DNA of 10,441 nucleotides from Candidatus Moraniibacteriota bacterium. GTDB lineage: Bacteria > Patescibacteriota > Minisyncoccia > CAIUEV01 > JAHKAQ01. The notes under the pieces were generated by a model. It was not told the origin of the DNA and made no database searches. It saw nothing but the letters and a program-made list of their open reading frames with translations. A program made the translations under genes and the position numbers. Below, one piece after another: positions 6,183 through 10,441 of this stretch. Each line of letters opens with the position of its first letter. Position 1 is the first letter of the stretch. The stretch is taken from NCBI GenBank assembly GCA_014729445.1, contig WJJX01000100.1, positions 1 through 10,441 of the forward strand. Reading direction: 5' to 3'.

Positions 6183-8354
6183 TTAGCTTTCCAACTCTAC
6201 ACTAATCACCTTGGAAACGCCATCTTTTCCCATGGAAATTCCGTAGAGAACTTCCGCTTCGCTCATCACTTCGCGATTATGCGTAATAATCACTATTTGA
6301 GTTTCTAAAGCGACGGTTTTTAAAATTTTGGCGAAATTGTCTGAATTTATTTCATCTAAAGAGGCATCCACCTCGTCTAAAAAAACAAAGGGCGGTTTGG
6401 CCGTTTTAATCATCGAAAACAGCAAAGCCAGGGAGGTCATGGTTTTCTCCCCTCCTGAAAGCATTTCGGTGCGTTTTACCTTTTTACCGGGGATTTCGAC
6501 TTCGATATCTATGGCTTTTAATTCCTTTTTGCCCGAATTTTCATCCTTTTGATAAACCTTTATAAGTTCTGCCCGGCCGCCGTTAAACAACTGACCGAAA
6601 TAAAAATTGAAAAAACGATTTAAATTATTAAAGGTTTTGGAAAAACGACTGGAAATTTTGACCTCCAGTTTTTGAATAATTTTTTTCAAAGCCTTAACCG
6701 CCTCGCGGATATCGAGAGCCTCATTCTGCAAGTGATCGTATTTTTTTTTCACCTCCTGATATTTAGAAACCACATCCTGATCGATTTCTTGAATATAATT
6801 TAAACGATTTTTTATCTTTTCGATTTTTATTCGATAATTTTCAAACTCTGATTCTTTTAAATTCTCTGCTTCAAGAGGCTGTGGATCAAAGTTGAGCTCC
6901 TTGGGGATTTCCTGAAGCAGATTTTTTTTCCGTTCTTCCAATCTGGCCATCTCGATTCTATAATTACTGTACGTTCGGCTCACTTCTTCCTTTTCCCTGT
7001 TTAGATTATTTATTTTATTTTGAAGTTTAAAGATATCATAAGACTCTTCTTTATCTTTTAAAGCGCTTAAATCCCGGCTTAGTTCTTTATCCTCTTTTTC
7101 CAAAGCCGCCAGATCATTTTTCTTTTGCGCCAAATCTTTTTGATAGGAGTTTATTTTTGCTTCCCGGCTCCTTATTTCGGGATTGTTTTTTTTAATAATC
7201 TTTCCCTCTTTGGTTTGACCGAAAAGCTTGTTTAAAATCTGCTTAACAATTAGCAGATCGTCTTTTAAGACCTCCTTCTTGCTTAAATAAAAGTCTATTT
7301 TGTTTAATAAATCCCGAAGGCTTTTTTGTACAAAATCAAGATCCACTTTTTGATAATCCTCATGCTTTAAAAATTCAATTCTTTCTTCAAAGAGCTCTAT
7401 TTTGCCTTCAAGAACCGAAATTTGTTTTGAAAGTTCGTTCCTTTGTCTGTTAAGATCGAATTTTTTATTGTTGATAAGCTCGATTTTGTTCTCATTCTCG
7501 GTGTTTTCCTTAGAAGCCCTGTTTATCGCATCCTCCAGCTTTTGTATTTCTTTTTCCAGGGAATTCAGCCTGTCGCGGTTTTTCTTTTTTTGGTTTGAAT
7601 TAATTTGAATCTTCTCATCTATTTTTTGAATTTTTATACCATAATATAGATTAACCAGTTTAGTGAGTTCTTCCAAAAGTTTTTCTTTTTCGTCTAATTT
7701 TCCCACTTCTTTTTTTAGCTCTTCCAGCCTTGGTTTGATCTCCTGTTTTAATTCCTCGGCTTTTTGAAGATTTTTTAAAGAATTTATCAGCTTTTTGATA
7801 GAATCGTTTTTTTGAATTTCCAAATGGTTGACTTTGGAAACTTCCTCGATCACTTTTTTCCTCTCTTCCCCGTTTAGAACGATTAACCTGTCCGCCATTC
7901 CCTGATCAATAATGGAAAAATTCTCTCTGCCGATACCGGATCGACTTAAAAGTTTGACTATTTCCTTAACCGAAGCCGCGGCATCGTTGATTAAATATTC
8001 GTTTTCTCCGTTTAAAAAAATTTTTCTGGTGACAGCGACCTCTCTAAAATCGATAGGAATTCTTTGGCTTGAATTATTAAAGAATAAAGAAACTCTGGCG
8101 TGGGAAAGGGGTTTTTTCTTGGAACTGCCCATAAAAATGACATCAGTGGATTTGGAAGAACGATAATTTTTCCTTTTTTGGACTCCCAAGGCCCATTTTA
8201 AAGCATCCGAAACATTGCTTTTGCCGGCTCCATTAGGCCCCACAATCGCGGTTATTTTCGGCTTTTGATCGGTTTTTGGATTTTTTTTAAATTGAATGGT
8301 GGTTTTTTGATAAAAAGATTTAAAGCCCACCAATTCTATCTTTTCTAAAAACAT
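6183..8354 (-). CDS. smc: Short SMC-family chromosome condensation ATPase lacking a recognisable hinge domain
   Basis: SMC ATPases dimerise and entrap DNA loops for chromosome organisation. The head domains are unmistakable: GFKSFYQKTTI near the N-terminus, Walker A GPNGAGKS (39-46), the R-loop region with DVIFMGS (71-77), Q-loop Q151 in IIDQG, signature LSGGEK (632-637), Walker B VFLDEVD (657-663, catalytic E661), D-loop SLD (666-667 area), and H692. The stretch YQEVKKKYDHL before RFSKTFNNLNRFF and LFNGG is SMC-like rather than RecN- or Rad50-like. The protein has only 723 residues against about 1150-1200 for bacterial SMC. Two coiled coils (about 178-370 and 395-570) meet at a short lysine-rich turn (about 378-395), with no globular glycine-rich hinge and no CxxC zinc hook. 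It is first in the operon with mutM, trxA and trxB. The ATG at 8354 is the in-frame start; another ATG 5 bases upstream is out of frame. Confidence 0.93.
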   Translation of the reverse strand: MFLEKIELVGFKSFYQKTTIQFKKNPKTDQKPKITAIVGPNGAGKSNVSDALKWALGVQKRKNYRSSKSTDVIFMGSSKKKPLSHARVSLFFNNSSQRIPIDFREVAVTRKIFLNGENEYLINDAAASVKEIVKLLSRSGIGRENFSIIDQGMADRLIVLNGEERKKVIEEVSKVNHLEIQKNDSIKKLINSLKNLQKAEELKQEIKPRLEELKKEVGKLDEKEKLLEELTKLVNLYYGIKIQKIDEKIQINSNQKKKNRDRLNSLEKEIQKLEDAINRASKENTENENKIELINNKKFDLNRQRNELSKQISVLEGKIELFEERIEFLKHEDYQKVDLDFVQKSLRDLLNKIDFYLSKKEVLKDDLLIVKQILNKLFGQTKEGKIIKKNNPEIRSREAKINSYQKDLAQKKNDLAALEKEDKELSRDLSALKDKEESYDIFKLQNKINNLNREKEEVSRTYSNYRIEMARLEERKKNLLQEIPKELNFDPQPLEAENLKESEFENYRIKIEKIKNRLNYIQEIDQDVVSKYQEVKKKYDHLQNEALDIREAVKALKKIIQKLEVKISSRFSKTFNNLNRFFNFYFGQLFNGGRAELIKVYQKDENSGKKELKAIDIEVEIPGKKVKRTEMLSGGEKTMTSLALLFSMIKTAKPPFVFLDEVDASLDEINSDNFAKILKTVALETQIVIITHNREVMSEAEVLYGISMGKDGVSKVISVELES

Positions 8355-8412
8355 TTCATTTTTTTCTTAGCTAAAATTCATTTTTTTCCTATCTTTTTCT
8401 TAATTTTTTTTC

Positions 8413-8441
8413 ATTTTAACAGGTTTATCTTATTTCGTTAA
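8413..8441 (-). promoter_or_regulatory. Candidate promoter of the smc operon
   Basis: On the minus strand, TTAACG (8441 to 8436, four of six matches to the -35 consensus) is followed after exactly 17 bp by TAAAAT (8418 to 8413). The latter is preceded by TGt, making an extended -10. Transcription would start near 8406 and give a leader of about 50 nt before the smc ATG. Confidence 0.55.
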
Positions 8442-8449
8442 CTGTTAAA
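8415..8449. promoter_or_regulatory. Inverted-repeat operator candidate in the divergent smc/regulator region
   Basis: TTTAACAG (8415-8422) and CTGTTAAA (8442-8449) are perfect 8-base inverted repeats with centres 27 bp apart. The right arm is also part of an 11-base palindrome, TTAACTGTTAA (8438-8448), and contains the direct repeat GTTAA-CT-GTTAA. The arms overlap the -35 and -10 of the candidate smc promoter and lie just upstream of the regulator gene. A binding site for the adjacent winged-helix regulator is a reasonable inference. Possible -10 elements for the regulator (TATTAA at 8450-8455) sit so close to its ATG that the message could be leaderless. Confidence 0.45.
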
Positions 8450-8465
8450 TATTAATTATAAAAAA

Positions 8466-9140
8466 ATGAAAATTCTATTAAATCTTACTTTGGAGGAAGA
8501 ACTTAAGCCGCTTGCCAAATCTTTAAGGGATTACGGTTTTATGGTGGATGAAAATTCCAATTTTGGAAAAATCAACTGGCTTGTTTCTGACCGGCGCTAC
8601 GAAATTATTATATTAGAGGACAATCCCGCCTGCAATATTTTAGGCATTGAAATTTTAAAAAATCTCAAGAAAAAAACAGCCGATCTGCCGAGCATAATTA
8701 TTTCCAAATCCAATTCAACCAAAAGAAGAATTTTGGCTTATAAAAACGAAATCGACGATTTTATCGAATGGCCCGTTTCCAAATCCGAGTTCGCCCAAAG
8801 ACTCAGAAACATCCTTGCAAAACGTAATCCGAGCGCCTTTAAGCAGATTATAAGCTGCTCCAAATTCAAAATTGATTTCGATTCCTTTAAGGTGTATAAA
8901 AATGATAGAGAACTCAATTTGAGACGCAAGGAATACGATTTATTCTGTTTTTTGATTAAACACCCCAAAAAAGTTTTAAATCGGACCTTTATTTTGGAAA
9001 ACGTTTGGGATATTAACGCCGATCCATTCACCAATACGGTCGACGTTCATATCAAAAATCTAAGAAAAAAAATCGGGGACAAAAGCGGAAATATTATTCG
9101 TACGGTTTATGGAAGAGGCTACGAGTTTACGGGCAAGTGA
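8466..9140 (+). CDS. OmpR/PhoB-type winged-helix regulator with degenerate receiver domain
   Basis: A DNA-binding transcription factor. The C-terminal half (about 128-224) is a complete OmpR-type winged helix: ELNLRRKEYDLFCFLIKHP, VLNRTFILENVWD, the recognition helix NTVDVHIKNLRKKIG, and the wing IIRTVYGRGYEF. The N-terminal half (1-120) keeps a receiver-like length and pattern but has lost most phosphorylation chemistry. The acidic pair after the first strand is replaced by N6/L7/T8, and the conserved lysine before proline is W102 (EWPV). The Asp at the phosphoacceptor position (D52 in LEDNP) and a Ser at the switch Thr/Ser (S80) remain. No histidine kinase is adjacent. It is divergent from smc across a palindrome-bearing gap, so autoregulation or control of the smc operon is plausible. 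The start is the ATG at 8466; no Shine-Dalgarno sequence is present. It may work without phosphorylation. Confidence 0.9.
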   Translation: MKILLNLTLEEELKPLAKSLRDYGFMVDENSNFGKINWLVSDRRYEIIILEDNPACNILGIEILKNLKKKTADLPSIIISKSNSTKRRILAYKNEIDDFIEWPVSKSEFAQRLRNILAKRNPSAFKQIISCSKFKIDFDSFKVYKNDRELNLRRKEYDLFCFLIKHPKKVLNRTFILENVWDINADPFTNTVDVHIKNLRKKIGDKSGNIIRTVYGRGYEFTGK

Positions 9141-9165
9141 CCTGCCTGCTTGTCTACACGAAAAA

Positions 9166-9182
9166 CCCTCCCCAACCCTCCC
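9166..9182 (-). other. Four-run C/G tract with G-quadruplex potential
   Basis: The plus strand reads CCCTCCCCAACCCTCCC, so the minus strand has four runs of at least three G with loops of one to two bases, which fits the classic quadruplex pattern. It is in the 83-bp gap between the regulator and the alkyltransferase gene, in otherwise very AT-rich DNA. It is adjacent to, and partly overlaps, a hairpin. It may alternatively be part of a dispersed intergenic repeat. Confidence 0.45.
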
Positions 9183-9197
9183 TTCACAGGAAGGGGG
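9178..9197 (+). terminator. Hairpin after the regulator gene, possible terminator
   Basis: CTCCCTTC (9178-9185) pairs with GAAGGGGG (9190-9197) across an ACAG loop, an 8-pair stem with one G-T pair. The sequence after it (TATTTAAATTC) is AT-rich but not a true U tract, so intrinsic termination of the regulator message is possible but not certain. The stem shares its left arm with the C-rich tract. Confidence 0.4.
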
Positions 9198-9223
9198 TAT
9201 TTAAATTCTAATTTAATTTTTAT

Positions 9224-9529
9224 ATGGCCAAGCTTACGCGGGCGAAAAAATTAAAGGTTTTGAAGTTGTTGCTTGAGATTCCCGGAGGGAAATTGACTAC
9301 TTATGGGGCCTTGGCCAAGCAAACCGGCCTCCATCCGCGAACGGTTGGACGAATTTTAAATCAAAACAAAAGGTCGGATTTGTATCCTTGTTATAAGGTG
9401 ATTATGAACGATGGCAAATTGGGCGGCTACGGCGGCGGACTGGAGAAAAAAATCGAGTTAATCAGGCGAGACGGGATTTTGATTAAAGATGGTAAAATTG
9501 GAGAGGAGTTTATTTTTAGAAATTTTTGA
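9224..9529 (+). CDS. Small O6-alkylguanine-DNA alkyltransferase-like protein (MGMT/Ogt DNA-binding domain only)
   Basis: Members of this family flip out O6-alkylguanine and transfer the alkyl group to a cysteine, or, as alkyltransferase-like proteins, only bind the lesion. The 101 residues form only the C-terminal domain of the family: IPGGKLTTYGALA (19-31), the arginine-finger region PRTVG (R39), the Asn hinge (N48), the active-site segment YPCYKV (C56), and the GGYGGG loop (about 67-72). The cysteine is kept, so this is not a Cys-less ATL. The usual PCHRV reads PCYKV, so His is Y57 and Arg is K58, and the following acidic residue is D83 instead of Glu. Enzyme activity is therefore uncertain. 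It lies 83 bp after the regulator on the same strand. The ATG at 9224 lacks a Shine-Dalgarno sequence, and the upstream leader is TA-rich. Confidence 0.88.
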   Translation: MAKLTRAKKLKVLKLLLEIPGGKLTTYGALAKQTGLHPRTVGRILNQNKRSDLYPCYKVIMNDGKLGGYGGGLEKKIELIRRDGILIKDGKIGEEFIFRNF

Positions 9530-9581
9530 GAATTGGGTTGTGATTGAAATATTTTACTGACCCTTTAAAATTTAATTTGTA

Positions 9582-9609
9582 TTGTTTTTTAATTTTTTTT
9601 TGGTATACT
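9582..9609 (+). promoter_or_regulatory. Promoter of tRNA-Asn
   Basis: TTGTTT (9582-9587) is followed after 16 bp by TATACT (9604-9609). TGg immediately before it makes an extended -10, and a nine-T tract lies directly upstream. Transcription would begin near 9616, about 27 nt before the mature tRNA 5' end. Confidence 0.65.
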
Positions 9610-9642
9610 TTGTTTTGTAAATTCCAAAATTTCCAATGATTT

Positions 9643-9717
9643 TCCCGGGTGGCGCAGTGGTAGCGCAGTTGGCTGTTAACCAATTGGTCGTCGGTTCGAA
9701 TCCGACCCCGGGAGCCA
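9643..9717 (+). tRNA. trnN: tRNA-Asn (anticodon GTT) with encoded CCA
   Basis: All arms fold by eye. The acceptor stem is TCCCGGG (9643-9649) with CCCGGGA (9707-9713), discriminator G9714 and encoded CCA (9715-9717). The D stem is GCGC/GCGC (9652-9655, 9663-9666) with loop AGTGGTA. The anticodon stem is GTTGG/CCAAT (9668-9672, 9680-9684), with loop CTGTTAA carrying GTT at 9675-9677. The variable region has five bases, and the T stem is GTCGG/CCGAC around TTCGAAT (9695-9701). The anticodon GTT decodes Asn codons, and a G discriminator is usual for tRNA-Asn. The 3' half overlaps the convergent recombinase reading frame and is the likely integration site of a mobile element. Confidence 0.97.
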
Positions 9718-10441
9718 AATTGTATTTTCGGCGTTTGTTGCCTCGGCGCAAAGCGCCTCGGCACGCGCCCTGCGGGCGCTAAAGCCTGATTTTAAAAGGA
9801 TTTGCCACGCTCCGCGCGGCTCAAAAACCAATTCCCGTTCCCGCAAAATTCGGTTCGAGCCAATGTTTTTTAGAAAATCTTTTTTCTCAAAAAGATTTTC
9901 CTGCAAAGCGATAATTTCGGCTTGTTTACTGTCTAAAATGAATTTTTTGGCAGGTTCGAGCCAATGATTGCCGTTTTGCTCAAAATCCTTCAATTTTTCG
10001 GAAATCTCAATCTTATGGTTGAGGATTTTTTGTTTTTTGGCGGTGTATTCTTCTTTGGTAATTGTTCCGTCCAGATGAGCGTCAAGCAGAGTATCCAATT
10101 TATCCTCAAACCCTTTTATTTGAGATTTTAGATTTTGAGCAAAAACGGCTCTGTCGTTGGCTTCTTGTTCTTTGTCTTTTTCCAGTTCCGCAATCATCTT
10201 GTCAGCCCAAGACGGAGGCAAAGAAACTTTTTGAATTTGCTTGTTTATTTGATCCGCCAAAACTTCTTCGCGGATATATCCTTGCGAGCATTTACCTCGC
10301 TTTTTTGTGCAACGATAATAATTGTGTCCTTTTTGTGTTTCTGAAGTTATGGCGCAACCGCACTCACCGCAAAATAATAATCCACGAAAAGCAAATTCTT
10401 TAATTTTTCTTTTTTGCGGTCGGGCGCGGTCAGATAAAACA
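9676..10441 (-). CDS. Serine site-specific recombinase, C-terminal part (N-terminal catalytic domain beyond right edge)
   Basis: Serine recombinases integrate, excise or invert DNA through a covalent Ser-DNA intermediate. Here only about 254 C-terminal residues are visible. The frame is open to the right edge and has no proper start inside the window; an internal TTG at 10260 is not the true start. Seen: a zinc ribbon with C24/C27 and C44/C51 (LLFCGECGCAIT, YYRCTKKRGKC; counted from the right edge), then a long coiled-coil segment with LLDAHLDGTITKEEYTAKK, typical of large serine recombinases. The resolvase-type catalytic domain must lie to the right. The last 13 residues (WLPGSDSNRRPIG) are the antisense of the tRNA-Asn 3' half, and the TAA stop lies in the anticodon loop. 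Natural protein sequence probably ends near LLKSGF; the rest (SARRARAEALCAEATN onward) looks like read-through of junction DNA. The 9740-9780 part is markedly GC-rich. Confidence 0.9.
   Translation of the reverse strand, partial: VLSDRARPQKRKIKEFAFRGLLFCGECGCAITSETQKGHNYYRCTKKRGKCSQGYIREEVLADQINKQIQKVSLPPSWADKMIAELEKDKEQEANDRAVFAQNLKSQIKGFEDKLDTLLDAHLDGTITKEEYTAKKQKILNHKIEISEKLKDFEQNGNHWLEPAKKFILDSKQAEIIALQENLFEKKDFLKNIGSNRILRERELVFEPRGAWQILLKSGFSARRARAEALCAEATNAENTIWLPGSDSNRRPIG
9690..9717 (+). other. Candidate attachment-site core (tRNA-Asn 3' end)
   Basis: The T arm, acceptor 3' strand and CCA of tRNA-Asn directly border the recombinase gene, which points towards the tRNA. By analogy with elements integrated at tRNA 3' ends, this segment would be one att half, with a duplicate copy expected at the far end of the element. 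No second copy is visible in this window, so this is inference. Confidence 0.4.
9740..9779. repeat. Tandem GC-rich hairpins and short direct repeat beside the tRNA
   Basis: GGCGC-AAA-GCGCC (9745-9757) and GCGCCC-TGC-GGGCGC (9765-9779) are two perfect hairpins in tandem. GCCTCGGC is repeated directly at 9740-9747 and 9755-9762, a 15-bp period. They lie 22 bp beyond the tRNA CCA end, inside the recombinase frame's probable read-through tail. The GC content contrasts with the flanks. They could be part of a recombination or attachment region, or act as a transcription barrier between the convergent genes; no U tract follows on either strand. Confidence 0.5.

Noticed and set aside
8466..9529. Alternative genetic code with TGA as sense, as in some related phyla
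   Set aside because: Both plus-strand genes end at TGA exactly where their families end, and reading through gives no sensible extension.
9516..9764. Minus-strand open frame of 82 codons through the tRNA containing GSRGRIRTDD
   Set aside because: It is a translation of the tRNA antisense strand, a known annotation artefact; the recombinase is in a different frame.
10062..10403. Plus-strand open frame of 113 codons at the right end
   Set aside because: Antisense to the recombinase coiled coil and zinc ribbon, whose cysteine pattern shows the real frame.
1..10441. CRISPR array or insertion-sequence ends
   Set aside because: I saw no regularly spaced repeats and no transposase with terminal inverted repeats; the only mobility gene is the serine recombinase.

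Overview
The window looks like an AT-rich bacterial chromosome segment, most likely from the Patescibacteria (Candidate Phyla Radiation, Parcubacteria-like). This is inferred from gene character, not from a database search: a divergent LigA with a GLHIVL context, a shortened SMC, AT-rich leaders almost without Shine-Dalgarno sequences, and a serine recombinase abutting a tRNA. The standard bacterial code fits, because the plus-strand genes end sensibly at TGA.

Positions 1-8354 hold seven minus-strand genes. In transcription order they are smc, mutM (fpg), trxA, trxB, a large membrane-anchored beta-sandwich protein, a prepilin peptidase, and the 5' part of ligA, cut by the left edge. From smc to the beta-sandwich protein the gaps are only 8-31 bp, so they look like one operon with a possible internal promoter before the beta-sandwich gene. 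The prepilin peptidase and ligA follow gaps of 106 and 125 bp and probably have their own promoters. The cluster joins chromosome organisation (SMC), oxidised-base repair (Fpg), thiol redox (thioredoxin and its reductase) and DNA ligation with cell-surface functions.

Positions 8355-8465 form a divergent control region with an 8-bp perfect inverted repeat overlapping a good candidate smc promoter. To its right, on the plus strand, lie an OmpR/PhoB-type regulator with a degenerate receiver and a small O6-alkylguanine-DNA alkyltransferase-like protein with an altered active site. A C-rich, quadruplex-capable tract and a hairpin separate these two.

Positions 9582-10441 hold a tRNA-Asn(GTT) with encoded CCA and a strong extended -10 promoter, followed by the C-terminal third or so of a convergent serine site-specific recombinase that runs off the right edge. 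The recombinase frame reads backwards through the 3' half of the tRNA and stops inside the anticodon loop. This is the expected look of one end of an integrated element using the tRNA as its attachment site. The rest of the element, if present, lies to the right of the window.

The strongest leads are the apparently hinge-less mini-SMC next to a degenerate response regulator, the tRNA/recombinase junction, the thioredoxin reductase with an altered NADPH-binding motif, and a recurring T-tract plus GTATA promoter architecture.
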